DNA from: Rhodococcoides kyotonense
GTDB lineage: Bacteria > Actinomycetota > Actinomycetes > Mycobacteriales > Mycobacteriaceae
Direction: 5' to 3'
DNA: 64,000 nucleotides
Assembly (NCBI RefSeq): GCF_001645385.1
Contig: NZ_LVHI01000001.1
Coordinates: 297,582 to 361,581 of the forward strand
Shown: piece by piece, positions 1-9,045 of the stretch
Layout of the letters: every line of letters starts with the position of its first letter
Numbering within the stretch: position 1 is the first letter of the stretch
Translations under genes and position numbers: made by a program
The notes under the pieces: generated by a model
Told to the model about the DNA's origin: nothing
The model's input: only the letters and a program-made list of their open reading frames with translations
Databases searched by the model: none

Positions 1-226
1 CGGACTGACCCTGACCCGTCGCGGCGCGCTGTCGTGTGGCCCGGACTGGCAGACGACGGCGCCCGGTGTCTTCGTGTGCGGCGACGCGCACCGAGGAGCG
101 TCGTTGGTCGTATGGGCCATCGCGGAAGGCCGGTCGGCGGCACATGGCGTCGACGCATACCTGACGGGCCGGTCGGATCTGCCGTCTCCGGTGCACCCGA
201 CTGCTTTGCCGCTGGCCGTGGTCTGA
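1..226 (+). CDS. gltD: Glutamate synthase (NADPH) small subunit, C-terminal part
   Basis: Partial gene entering from the left edge; the reading frame begins at base 2 and ends with TGA at 224-226. The visible 74 residues include [20 protein letters not shown], the C-terminal FAD/NAD-binding signature of the GltD family (GxxxxGDxxxGxSLVVxAIxxGR), followed by a helix and the tail [11 protein letters not shown]. In actinobacteria GltD passes electrons from NADPH to the large subunit GltB, which makes glutamate from glutamine and 2-oxoglutarate. The gene directly precedes pyruvate kinase, an order I recall from mycobacteria (gltB-gltD-Rv pykA region). The N-terminal iron-sulfur and FAD domains lie outside the window, so integrity cannot be judged. 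Confidence 0.88.
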   Translation, partial: GLTLTRRGALSCGPDWQTTAPGVFVCGDAHRGASLVVWAIAEGRSAAHGVDAYLTGRSDLPSPVHPTALPLAVV

Positions 227-248
227 ATTGATCCAGGTGTTCTGAACA

Positions 249-290
249 GGTCCGACGCGATGTTACCGACGGGTAGAATCGCGTCGGACC
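249..290. repeat. 12-bp perfect inverted repeat between gltD and pyk
   Basis: The arms are GGTCCGACGCGA at 249-260 and its exact complement at 279-290, with an 18-base loop. The loop and the first base of the right arm hold TAGAAT (274-279), a good -10 hexamer. No T-tract follows the right arm. This could be the gltD terminator, or an operator around the pyk promoter. I cannot decide between them from sequence. Confidence 0.6.
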
Positions 291-335
291 CCTCTGCCAT
301 GGAGAAGGCAGGAGCCACAGTCTAGGCTCGTGTTC

Positions 336-1754
336 GTGAGCCGACGTACGAAGATCGTTTGCACCCTTGGACCCGCCACCGCTACCAGTGATCGAATCCG
401 TGAACTCGTCGAGAGTGGAATGGATGTCGCCCGACTGAATTTCAGCCACGGCGATCACCCGGATCATCAGGCAAACTACGAAAGAGTCCGTGCCGCTTCG
501 AATGCCACGGGCAAAGCCGTCGGCATCCTCGCCGATCTGCAGGGACCGAAGATCCGCCTCGGCCGTTTCGCCGAAGGCAAGACCACGTGGGCCAACGGCG
601 AATTGGTGCGCATCACCGTCGAAGAGTGCGAAGGCACCCACGACCGCGTGTCGACGACCTACAAGGAACTCGCTCAGGACGCCAAGGAAGGCGACCGGCT
701 GCTGGTCGACGACGGCAAGGTCGGACTCGTCGTCACCGGCGTCGAGGGCAACGACGTGCTGTGCCGCGTCACCGAGGGCGGACCCGTCAGCAACAACAAG
801 GGTGTCTCGCTGCCCGGTATGAACGTGTCGGTACCGGCGCTGTCCGAGAAGGACATCGCCGATCTCGAGTTCGCACTGCAGCTCGGAGTCGACTTCATCG
901 CACTGTCCTTCGTTCGGTCGCCCGCCGACGTCGAACTGGTGCACGCGGTCATGGACCGCGTCGGCCGACGAGTTCCGGTCATCGCGAAGTTGGAGAAGCC
1001 GGAGGCCATCGACAACCTCGAAGCCATCGTGCTCGCGTTCGACGCAATCATGGTCGCGCGTGGCGATCTCGGCGTCGAGCTGCCGCTCGAGCAGGTTCCG
1101 CTGGTGCAGAAGCGCGCCATCCAGATCGCGCGTGCCAACGCAAAGCCCGTCATCGTCGCGACGCAGATGCTCGAGTCGATGATCGAGAATTCGCGCCCCA
1201 CCCGCGCGGAGGCGTCGGACGTCGCGAACGCCGTGCTCGACGGCACCGACGCCGTGATGCTGTCCGGTGAGACCTCCGTCGGTAAGTACGTCATGGAGAC
1301 CGTCCGCACGATGGCTCGGATCGTCGAGACCGTCGAGAGCGAGGGCGAGCCGGTTCCGCCGCTGACCCATGTGCCGCGTACCAAGCGTGGTGTCATCTCC
1401 TACGCTGCACGCGACATCGGCGAGCGTCTCGACGCGAAAGCTCTGGTCGCCTTCACGCAGTCCGGTGACACCGTGCGTCGTCTCGCGCGTCTGCACACGT
1501 CCCTTCCGCTGCTCGCGTTCACCTCGATCCCCGAGGTTCGGTCACAGCTCGCACTGAGCTGGGGCACCGAGACCTTCCTGGTCCCTGAGGTCGCGACGAC
1601 GGACGCGATGGTGATCGAGGTCGACAAGGCGCTCCTGGAGCTGGGTCGATACAACAAGGGCGACCAGGTCGTGATCGTAGCCGGAGCTCCTCCCGGCACA
1701 GTAGGCTCGACCAACTTGATCCACGTGCACCGAATTGGAGAAGAGGACCGGTAA
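336..1754 (+). CDS. pyk: Pyruvate kinase
   Basis: Converts phosphoenolpyruvate and ADP to pyruvate and ATP, the last step of glycolysis, in the cytosol. The protein is about 472 residues, normal for the family. It opens with SRRTKIVCTLGPAT, has the substrate loop RLNFSHG near residue 36 and the active-site signature VIAKLEKPEAIDNL with the catalytic lysine near 218. Next come the metal site MVARGDLGVE near 240 and MLSGETSVGKY near 310, then a C-terminal effector domain to 472. I chose GTG 336 because family members start MxRRxKIVCTLGPAT; GTG 330 in the same frame would add two residues. Neither has a well-spaced ribosome site; the nearest purine run is GGAG at 311-314. The stop codon is directly followed by the tesB start, so the two are probably co-transcribed. 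Confidence 0.96.
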   Translation: MSRRTKIVCTLGPATATSDRIRELVESGMDVARLNFSHGDHPDHQANYERVRAASNATGKAVGILADLQGPKIRLGRFAEGKTTWANGELVRITVEECEGTHDRVSTTYKELAQDAKEGDRLLVDDGKVGLVVTGVEGNDVLCRVTEGGPVSNNKGVSLPGMNVSVPALSEKDIADLEFALQLGVDFIALSFVRSPADVELVHAVMDRVGRRVPVIAKLEKPEAIDNLEAIVLAFDAIMVARGDLGVELPLEQVPLVQKRAIQIARANAKPVIVATQMLESMIENSRPTRAEASDVANAVLDGTDAVMLSGETSVGKYVMETVRTMARIVETVESEGEPVPPLTHVPRTKRGVISYAARDIGERLDAKALVAFTQSGDTVRRLARLHTSLPLLAFTSIPEVRSQLALSWGTETFLVPEVATTDAMVIEVDKALLELGRYNKGDQVVIVAGAPPGTVGSTNLIHVHRIGEEDR

Positions 1755-2666
1755 GTGACCGATGCGGGGGGAACCGGCGCTGCAGCCGCAGCGTCGACCG
1801 AGGGCAAGACGGATCTACAGACGCTCCTCGAGTTGCTCGAGCTCGAGGAGACCGGCGAGGACACGTTCCGGGGGGTTCATCCTCGCCAAGTGGGCAGCCG
1901 GACCTTCGGCGGACAGATGGTGTCTCAGGCACTGATCGCTGCCGGGCGCACGGTGTCCGGCACGTCACGTGACGTGCACGCCATCAATGCGCACTTCATT
2001 CGTGGCGGTGACGTCAAGAAGCCGATCGAGTATCGCGTCGAGCGTCACCGCGACGGGCGCGCCTTTGCGAACCGTCAAGTCACCGCGCTGCAGGACGGCG
2101 ACGAGATCTTCGTGATGCTCGCGGCGTTCCAGGATTTCGGCAAGGGGCTCGAGCACAGCGTCGAGTTGCCCGAGGTGCCGTACCCGGACACGTTGCCGCC
2201 GTTGGGTGATCACTTCGTCGGGTACGAGGATCGACTGCAGATGTTCGTCGACGCGCTCAAGCCCATCGACATGCGCTACGCCAACGACCCCGCCTGGATT
2301 CTGCAGACCACGGGGGAGAAGCTCACGCACAATCGCGTCTGGATGAAGGCGGACGGGGAACTGCCCGACGATCCGATCTTCCACGCGGCAACCATGGGGT
2401 ACGCGTCGGACACCACGGTGCTCGATTCGATCCTCACCACCCACGGATTGTCGTGGGGACTCGACCGTATCGTCGCGGCGACGGTCAACCATTCCATCTG
2501 GTTCCACCGTCCGTTTCGTTTCGACGAATGGGCCCTCTACGCCACGGAATCACCTGTGGCCGCGGGGTCGCGCGGTCTCGCGACCGGCCGCTTCTTTTCG
2601 ACGGACGGAGTACTGCTCGCAACCGTCGTGCAGGAAGGCCTGATTCGGCACTTCCCGAGAAAGTAG
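1755..2666 (+). CDS. tesB: Acyl-CoA thioesterase II
   Basis: Hydrolyses acyl-CoA to free fatty acid and CoA. The protein is 303 residues with the double-hotdog fold of TesB. TFGGQMVSQALIAAGRTV at about 50-68 is the first hotdog helix. The second half holds VLDSILTTHG, VNHSIWFHRPFRFDEW and ATVVQEGLIR, which align with the Asp/Thr/Gln catalytic network known for E. coli TesB (established for the family, not tested here). The GTG start abuts the pyk stop with no gap, and this pairing is also found in mycobacteria (pykA-tesB). The start is supported only by that coupling. A DNA glycosylase converges 2 bases downstream. Confidence 0.93.
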   Translation: MTDAGGTGAAAAASTEGKTDLQTLLELLELEETGEDTFRGVHPRQVGSRTFGGQMVSQALIAAGRTVSGTSRDVHAINAHFIRGGDVKKPIEYRVERHRDGRAFANRQVTALQDGDEIFVMLAAFQDFGKGLEHSVELPEVPYPDTLPPLGDHFVGYEDRLQMFVDALKPIDMRYANDPAWILQTTGEKLTHNRVWMKADGELPDDPIFHAATMGYASDTTVLDSILTTHGLSWGLDRIVAATVNHSIWFHRPFRFDEWALYATESPVAAGSRGLATGRFFSTDGVLLATVVQEGLIRHFPRK

Positions 2667-2668
2667 CT

Positions 2669-3166
2669 TCATCCGCGATCGACGACGGCCCTCCACGCGT
2701 CGAGCTTGCGTTCGTACGTCATCGACGCGTGCGCCGGGCTCGTCGACGGCAGCCGTACCAGTGCGATCGGACTCTGCGGGGTTGTCACGTACCGGAGGAA
2801 GCTGGATTCGGCTTTGGCCCCGTTGAAGAAGATGCGTTCGATCGTCGGATGTTCGCGAATCAGCGTGTCGATGTCGTTGACGACGATGGACGATTCCTCG
2901 ATCGCCGAATCGAGACTGCCGAGACGCGTACACAGTTTCAACACATCCCATACAGCGATCCCGTGGGACTGCAGCACCGTCGTCCGTTTCTCGTACGGGA
3001 CCGACGGTCCCGCGCCGAAGAGATCGCCCATGATCGGCCAGAACGCGTTTCGCGGATGGGCGTAGTACTGATTCGCCGTCAGGGAGGCGACGCCGGGCAT
3101 CGAGCCCAGGATCAACGTGTGCGCGGAACGATCGATGATCGGCGGGAAACTGTGCACGGTGGTCAC
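2669..3166 (-). CDS. DNA-deoxyinosine glycosylase-like protein
   Basis: The protein is 165 residues, read on the minus strand. The N-terminal HSFPPIIDRSAHTLILGSMP and NQYYAHPRNAFWPIM are typical of the uracil-DNA-glycosylase superfamily branch annotated as DNA-deoxyinosine glycosylase (EC 3.2.2.15), where GSxPG forms the first active-site motif. The C-terminal half has VRLPSTSPAHA, matching the LPSTSPA(H/N) second motif. It would remove hypoxanthine or related deaminated bases. GTG 3166 (MTTVHSF) is preferred; an upstream ATG at 3280 in the same frame would overlap the opposite-strand small gene at 3242-3439. A GGAG run lies just upstream of this start (only 2 bases away) and is better spaced for GTG 3157, so the exact start is uncertain. 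It converges on tesB. Confidence 0.85.
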   Translation of the reverse strand: MTTVHSFPPIIDRSAHTLILGSMPGVASLTANQYYAHPRNAFWPIMGDLFGAGPSVPYEKRTTVLQSHGIAVWDVLKLCTRLGSLDSAIEESSIVVNDIDTLIREHPTIERIFFNGAKAESSFLRYVTTPQSPIALVRLPSTSPAHASMTYERKLDAWRAVVDRG

Positions 3167-3241
3167 CGCTCCACAGTGACACACGACGAAAGTCGGGGAC
3201 ACGTCACGAAAGGATGCGAGTTCGCCTGTGAAGGGCGGACA

Positions 3242-3439
3242 ATGGAGCCCATGTTGGATCCACGAGTACTCGACAACCATGAACTCGACGCCGAACTGGC
3301 TGTGCTGCGCCGCGGCCGCGACCAGTCGATGGACGAAGGCGCCGACGACGCAGCGCTGGCCGAAGCCGATCGCCTCATCGCGGCGTTCGAGAACGAGATC
3401 GAGTCGAGGCGCCGGACGTCAGCCGACCCGGAGATCTAG
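3242..3439 (+). CDS. Small conserved-looking acidic protein, 65 aa
   Basis: I do not recognise a named family. ATG 3242 follows a purine-rich AAGGGCGG run at a suitable distance. The 65-residue product MEPMLDPRVLDNHELDAELA... is charged, predicted largely helical and without a membrane segment; it ends SRRRTSADPEI. It is divergent from the DNA glycosylase gene. Base composition and codon use look like the neighbours, and the frame has strong third-position GC, so I believe it is translated. Function unknown. Confidence 0.6.
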   Translation: MEPMLDPRVLDNHELDAELAVLRRGRDQSMDEGADDAALAEADRLIAAFENEIESRRRTSADPEI

Positions 3440-3620
3440 GCAGGCCGCGACCGCGGCGACTGTTCGCGTGTGATTCCACCGCGTCCACCGAGCGATGTAG
3501 TCGGTCCACGTTCGCAGGCGGTGTGCGGACTGTGGATCGGCGTGTCACCGGGGAGTGTGCGCCGACGCGCGACACAGGCTCGGTGTCGTGATCTCGCTTG
3601 TGTCTTGACGTTTCGAGATG
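3440..3620. other. Intergenic stretch with no recognised feature
   Basis: This lies between the small 65-residue gene and the 3' end of the tRNA. I see no open frame with a credible start and no hairpin followed by a T-run. The tRNA gene on the minus strand is transcribed towards this region, so its terminator should be here, but none is obvious. Confidence 0.4.
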
Positions 3621-3697
3621 TGGTGCCCCCGGTCAGACTCGAACTGACACTGTACGGGTTTTGAATCCGTTTCCTCTGCCAATTGGGATACGGGGGC
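3621..3697 (-). tRNA. tRNA-Leu(CAA) with a short variable loop
   Basis: The minus-strand transcript folds into a complete cloverleaf. The 7-bp acceptor is GCCCCCG/CGGGGGC, the D arm TCC/GGA carries GG in its loop, and the anticodon stem ACGGA/CCCGT has an A-C mismatch closing the loop TTCAAAA. The variable loop is 5 nt and the T arm is GTCAG/CTGAC with loop TTCGAGT. Discriminator A and an encoded CCA follow. Anticodon CAA reads UUG (leucine). Leucine tRNAs normally have a long class II variable arm; this one does not. The nearby pdtaR gene starts 158 bases away on the other strand. Confidence 0.9.
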
Positions 3698-3855
3698 CTG
3701 CGTTGTCTTGCGGTTCACTACTTTAGAAGATGCGCCGACGGGGTCAACCACCGGTACCCTTCAAATGCTCTCACGACCGGGTGGAAGCATCGTGCGTGCC
3801 TACGCATGCGAACGGTTTGCGCTGGTCGATGACTTGTCGAAGGAGACTGTTACTC

Positions 3856-4473
3856 ATGAATGCTCCTGTTACGCAGGAGGGCGGCAGGCCCGCTCTCCGT
3901 GTCGTGGTTGCCGAGGACGAATCGCTGATTCGCCTGGATCTGGTGGAGATGCTGCGCGAGGAGGGCTACGAGGTCGTCGGAGAGGCCGCCGACGGGCAGC
4001 AGGCCGTCGATCTGGCCGTCGAACTCCGTCCGGATCTGGTGATCATGGATGTGAAGATGCCTCGGCGTGACGGCATCGACGCCGCGTCGGAGATCGCGGA
4101 GAAGCGCATCGCGCCGGTCGTGATTCTCACCGCATTCAGTCAGCGCGAGTTGGTTGAGAAAGCGCGCGACGCGGGCGCGATGGCCTACCTCGTGAAGCCG
4201 TTCTCCAAAGCCGATCTGATGCCGGCCGTCGAACTCGCGGCAAGCCGCTACACCGAGATCTCGTCCCTCGAAAGCGAAATCGCGGATCTGCAGGAACGTC
4301 TCGAGACGCGCAAGCTGATCGAGCGTGCGAAGGGCAAGCTCATGGAGTCGCAGTCCTTGACAGAGCCGCAGGCGTTCAAGTGGATTCAGCGCGCGGCCAT
4401 GGACAGGCGAACGACGATGAAGGCCGTTGCCGAGGTCATCATCGAGACGCTCGATCCACCCGCTGAGGCGTGA
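3856..4473 (+). CDS. pdtaR: ANTAR-domain response regulator PdtaR
   Basis: Phosphorylation-dependent transcription antitermination regulator. The 205-residue protein has an N-terminal receiver domain with acidic pocket E20-D21, phospho-acceptor D65 (VIMDVKMP), T92 and K114 (YLVKPF). A coiled linker (SLESEIADLQERLETRKLIE) follows. The C-terminal ANTAR RNA-binding domain is at about 143-197, with AKGKLMESQSLTEPQAFKWI and its conserved Ala/aromatic positions. In mycobacteria the partner is the histidine kinase PdtaS, which is not in this window. The start ATG 3856 has AAGGAG at 3839-3844. Phosphorylated ANTAR proteins bind paired hairpins and prevent termination, so targets should carry two short hexaloop stem-loops. 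Confidence 0.95.
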   Translation: MNAPVTQEGGRPALRVVVAEDESLIRLDLVEMLREEGYEVVGEAADGQQAVDLAVELRPDLVIMDVKMPRRDGIDAASEIAEKRIAPVVILTAFSQRELVEKARDAGAMAYLVKPFSKADLMPAVELAASRYTEISSLESEIADLQERLETRKLIERAKGKLMESQSLTEPQAFKWIQRAAMDRRTTMKAVAEVIIETLDPPAEA

Positions 4474-4643
4474 CAGCGCCCTCGAACGCTACGGCCACGT
4501 AAATCTTCGGCAGCTGAGGTCACAGTCAGGTCACGAGCCTTCTTCTCACCGATCGCACATCGCTTCGGGCAGATAGCGTCTGATCCCACACGAGGCACAT
4601 ATTTCACGTGCGCTTCATCGATGAGCAATCAAGGAGACCCCCG

Positions 4644-5984
4644 ATGGCAAAACGGACCTACGTCCGCACAGCTGCGGTTCTGAGTGCTGCGTCATTGGCA
4701 CTGTTCGGCTGTTCTTCGAGTGACGATTCCAGCTCGGAGGACAGTGCCAATTCCGCCAGCGGTGGCGGATCGGCAGCCGCGGAGACGACGGTGTCCACCG
4801 ATTGCACACCGGAACAGGCCACCGCCGGTGCCACCCCGGTCACGACGCCTCTCGTCGTCGGCACGTTGCTCCCCGAGACCGGAACTCTCGCCTTCCTCGG
4901 CCCGCCCGAAGTCGCCGGTGTCCAGCTCGCGATCAACGACGTCAACGCCGCAGGGGGCGTACTCGGTCAGCCGGTTCAGTTGATCCCCGGTGACTCCGGC
5001 GACACCACGACGGACACCGCGAACGTCACCGTCGACCGCCTACTCGCCGGTGGCGCCGACGTCATCGTCGGAGCAGCGTCGTCGTCGGTGTCGCTCAAGG
5101 TGATCGACAAGATCGCCAGCGCAGGCGTCGTGCAGTTCTCGCCGGCCAACACCTCCGACCAGTTCGTCTGCTACCCGGACAAGGGGCAGTACTTCCGTAC
5201 CGCACCGACGGATGTCCTACAGGCACAGGCGTTGTCGCAGCTCATCGCCGAGGACGGCGCTCAGCGTGTGTCCATCCTCGCGCTGAACGACCCGTACGGC
5301 ACCGGTCTCGCGCAGAACACCGTCGACAACCTTCAGGACGCGGGCATTCCGTCGGATCAGATCCAGAAGATCATCTACGACCCCAATGCGCAGTCCTTCA
5401 ACGCCGAGGTCGACGACGTGAAGAACTTCGCGCCCGACGCGGTTGCGGTCATCGGCTTCGAGGAGTCGGCGAAGATCATCACCCGTATGCACGAGGTCGG
5501 CATCGGCCCGTCCGACGGCACTCTGGTCTACGGTGTCGACGGCAACATGGGTAACGCACTGGGTGAGGCCGTCGCAACGCCGTTGCTGGACACGATGAAA
5601 GGCACGACGCCGCTCACCGACGTCGGAACCGAATTCCAGGACCGTCTGAAGGCGCTCAACCCTGCGCTGGTCGACTTCAACTACTCCGGTGAGTCCTACG
5701 ACGCCGTCGTCATCTCGGCGCTCGCGGCGGAACAGGCGAAATCGACTGCGGGAACGGACATCGCGGCCAACATCAACAGTGTCACCAAGGACGGCGAGAA
5801 GTGCACCAGCTTCGCGCAGTGCCTGCCGCTGGTCCAGGCCGGAACGGACATCGACTACGACGGCATCACCGGCGCGCTGAACTTCAGCGACTCGGGTGAG
5901 CCCGCCACCGGGTCCTACGGCAAGCTCGTCTTCGGCCCCGAGAACACCCTCACGACAGAGGGATACATCGTCGTCGGGGAGTGA
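4644..5984 (+). CDS. Branched-chain amino-acid ABC transporter, substrate-binding lipoprotein
   Basis: Extracytoplasmic solute receptor of the Leu/Ile/Val-binding (Peripla_BP_6) family, 446 residues. It begins with a lysine/arginine n-region, a hydrophobic stretch and a lipobox LALFGC, with the lipidated cysteine at 23, then a Ser/Gly/Asp-rich linker. The binding core starts at about 70 (VVGTLLPETGTLAFLGPPEVAGVQLAINDV). AAGGAG at 4631-4636 fixes the ATG at 4644. The livHMGF genes for the same transporter are on the opposite strand just downstream, so the receptor and membrane parts are convergently transcribed and could be expressed at different levels. The ligand is probably a branched-chain or other aliphatic amino acid; urea or amide ligands cannot be excluded. 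Confidence 0.93.
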   Translation: MAKRTYVRTAAVLSAASLALFGCSSSDDSSSEDSANSASGGGSAAAETTVSTDCTPEQATAGATPVTTPLVVGTLLPETGTLAFLGPPEVAGVQLAINDVNAAGGVLGQPVQLIPGDSGDTTTDTANVTVDRLLAGGADVIVGAASSSVSLKVIDKIASAGVVQFSPANTSDQFVCYPDKGQYFRTAPTDVLQAQALSQLIAEDGAQRVSILALNDPYGTGLAQNTVDNLQDAGIPSDQIQKIIYDPNAQSFNAEVDDVKNFAPDAVAVIGFEESAKIITRMHEVGIGPSDGTLVYGVDGNMGNALGEAVATPLLDTMKGTTPLTDVGTEFQDRLKALNPALVDFNYSGESYDAVVISALAAEQAKSTAGTDIAANINSVTKDGEKCTSFAQCLPLVQAGTDIDYDGITGALNFSDSGEPATGSYGKLVFGPENTLTTEGYIVVGE

Positions 5985-6000
5985 TGCTCGACCGGATGTG

Positions 6001-6037
6001 AACGAGCCCCGATCCGCTCAGCGGGTCGGGGCTCGTT
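6001..6037 (+). terminator. Hairpin terminator after the binding-protein gene
   Basis: The 17-base arms (6001-6017 and 6021-6037) pair fully apart from one G-U, around a 3-base loop. The right arm ends in GTTCGTGTT, which gives a weak U-run. It lies 17 bases after the stop codon of the lipoprotein gene. Confidence 0.75.
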
Positions 6038-6050
6038 CGTGTTCGGCCGC

Positions 6051-6191
6051 GGTGGGCTTGGGTGACCGAATGACGCCCTCGCTCACTCTGAGTGAGCAAG
6101 GGGCGCCCTCGGTCCGGGGGGCGCGGTGAGCCTGGGTGACCGAATGACGCCCTCGCTCACTCTGAGTGACCAAGGGGCGCCCTCGGTCCGG
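6051..6191. repeat. Two 67-bp near-identical direct repeats of a palindromic element
   Basis: Copies at 6051-6117 and 6125-6191 differ at only three positions and sit 74 bases apart. Each contains the imperfect palindrome GACGCCCTCGCTCACTCT / GAGTGAGCAAGGGGCGCC, so a transcript from either strand would form a strong hairpin. The second copy has one G-to-C change in the arm. These lie between two convergent transcription units. They resemble REP-like intergenic palindromes that I recall from Rhodococcus genomes. Confidence 0.85.
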
Positions 6192-6205
6192 TGAGCCGGC
6201 CCCAA

Positions 6206-6230
6206 GTGACCGAAGGTGACATTCGGTCAC
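6206..6230. repeat. GTGACCGAA/TTCGGTCAC palindrome
   Basis: A 9-bp perfect inverted repeat around a 7-base loop (GGTGACA), 15 bases beyond the two 67-bp repeats. It shares their GTGACCGAA segment. In the minus direction it lies just after the livF stop and may help end livF transcription, but no T-run is present. Confidence 0.7.
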
Positions 6231-6246
6231 CCCCAAGCACGCGCAC

Positions 6247-7049
<803 letters not shown>

Positions 7050-7053
<4 letters not shown>

Positions 7054-8057
7054 CGCCCGTCCTCCTTTGTTGCCGTGGGGGAGTCGGCCACGAATTCCGG
7101 TTCGGACAGGTCGCCGCCTGCTTCGAGCTCTTCCGCTTCGGCTTGTTCGAGTGCTTCGGCCAAACGTGCTGTGGCACCGACCGGATCACCGTTCTCGTCG
7201 AACTCGAGCGCTTGGTCGTGGTGACTGCCGAGGTAGGCGTCGACGACGGCGCCGTTGTTGGACAGTTCCTCCGGCGTCGATTCGGCGATCACGCTGCCCT
7301 GAGCCATGACGACGACCCAGTCGCTGATGTCACGGATGACGTCCATGTCGTGCTCGACGAACACGACGGTCATGCCGTCGTCGCGTAGGGACTTGATGTG
7401 ACTCAACAAGCTCTGTGTCAGAGCTGGATTGACGCCCGCCATCGGCTCGTCCAACATGACCACCGCCGGGTCGGTCATCAGTGCGCGCGCCATCTCGAGC
7501 AACTTGCGCTGACCGCCCGACAGCGAGCCGGCGAGGTCGTCGGCTTTGGCGTCGAGTTTGAAGCGGCTGAGCAACTCGTACGCACGCTCGGTGATCTCCC
7601 TCTCCTGGGCCTTCCAGGTCCAGGGCAGGAGAGTGTTCAGGATTCGCTCACCGCGCTGGCCGGTGGCCCCCAACTTCACGTTGTCGAGAACGGACAGCTT
7701 CGACAACGCCTTGGTCAGCTGGAACGTGCGCACGACGCCCTGCCGTGCGACCTGATGCGGGTGCATGCGGCCGAGGGACTTCCCGTCCATCGACCACGTT
7801 CCCGTGTCCGGGCGGTCGAACCCGGTGAGCAGGTTGAACAAGGTCGTCTTGCCTGCCCCGTTCGGACCGATGAGCCCGGTGATGCACCCTCGTTGGATCT
7901 CGAGATGGGCGACGTCGACGGCCTTGAGTCCGCCGAACGTGCGCGAGACACCGTCGACGACGAGCGTCGGATCCGGTTTCGGTGCGCCCGGAACTCCGGG
8001 AACGCCCGCGAAGAGCGCGGCGCGTTGCTCCTTGCTGAGCACAGTCTTATCGGGCAT
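7050..8057 (-). CDS. livG: Branched-chain amino-acid ABC transporter ATPase LivG
   Basis: The first ATPase subunit, 335 residues against about 255 for E. coli LivG. Walker A GPNGAGKTT is at 64-72, then LLTGFDRPDTGTW, signature SLSGGQRKLLEMARAL and Walker B VVMLDEPMAGVNP. The extra length comes from a 27-residue N-terminal segment (LSKEQRAALFAGVPGVPGAP) and an acidic C-terminal tail of about 60 residues rich in Ala and Glu (ARLAEALEQAEAEELEAGG). Both look like poorly conserved adaptations. The ATG lies inside the end of livM (11-base overlap). Confidence 0.93.
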
Positions 8058-9039
8058 CGATCTGGACCTCTCGCTTGTTGCCGAGGATACCCTGGGGTCG
8101 GAAGACCATCAGTACCGCGATCAGGATGCCCAACAACACGAAACGTGTTGCGCCGACTTGTTGTTCGGTGAGGTTCAACAGCGGATCCGGGCCTGCGATG
8201 GCTTGACGCAGTAGAGCGTCGGGAATCGACAGCAGGAACCAGAACAGCATCGCGCCGAGCACCGGGCCGAAGACCGTCGCAGCGCCGCCGAGGATCAACG
8301 CGCCGAACGCGAAGAAGGTCTGTGCCGTCGAGTAGAAGTCGGGGTTGATGGACTTGGTCTGCAGGGCGTTGAACACGCCGCCCATGCCGCCGATGACACC
8401 GCCGAGCACGAGGGCCTGCATCTTGTAGACGAAGACGTTCTTGCCCAGAGACCGCGCGGCGTCCTCGTCCTCGCGCACGGCTTTGAGGACGCGGCCCCAC
8501 GGGCTGTGCGTCAGCAGGTACACCAGCCCGCACAGCAGCAGGACGAGCGACCATCCGACGACCATGGCCCACAGGTCGTCGCCGTAGAACTTGACCCCGA
8601 GGAACGAGTACTGCTTACCGGAGTCGAACGGACTGAGCGAGGTGAACGGATCGGCGAAGCCGAAGATGCCGTTCGTCGACTTCGTCACGGAATCGGTTGC
8701 CGTCGAACGGAACACGAGACGCAGAATTTCCGACGCGGCGATCGTCACGATGGCCAGATAGTCGGCTCGCAGCCTGAGCGTCGGGATGCCGAGCACGAGT
8801 GCGAGGAGTCCCGCCGCTCCGAGGCCGACGAGGATTCCCAACCACAGCGGCTGCTGATAGGTGATCGTCATGATGCCGACGCCGTATCCGCCGAGCAACG
8901 CGAATCCGATCTGACCGAAGTTCAGCAGACCGGCGTAGCCGAAGTGCAGGTTCAGTCCGATCGCGAGCAGCGCGTAGAAGATTGCCGACGGCCCGATCAG
9001 CTGTGCGAGCGAGACTTGAAGTGCTCCGAGAACATCCAT
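8047..9039 (-). CDS. livM: Branched-chain amino-acid ABC transporter permease LivM
   Basis: Integral membrane subunit, 330 residues, with about nine hydrophobic segments. The family pattern GYAGLLNFGQIGFALLGGY at about 36-54 and SPWGRVLKAVREDEDAARSL at about 174-193 (the EAA loop that contacts the ATPases) are clear. The last segment ends in VFRPQGILGNKREV, the typical LivM tail. It starts 6 bases after the livH stop. LivM pairs with LivH to form the translocation pore. Confidence 0.93.
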   Translation of the reverse strand: MDVLGALQVSLAQLIGPSAIFYALLAIGLNLHFGYAGLLNFGQIGFALLGGYGVGIMTITYQQPLWLGILVGLGAAGLLALVLGIPTLRLRADYLAIVTIAASEILRLVFRSTATDSVTKSTNGIFGFADPFTSLSPFDSGKQYSFLGVKFYGDDLWAMVVGWSLVLLLCGLVYLLTHSPWGRVLKAVREDEDAARSLGKNVFVYKMQALVLGGVIGGMGGVFNALQTKSINPDFYSTAQTFFAFGALILGGAATVFGPVLGAMLFWFLLSIPDALLRQAIAGPDPLLNLTEQQVGATRFVLLGILIAVLMVFRPQGILGNKREVQIDAR

Positions 9040-9045
9040 GTCGTA

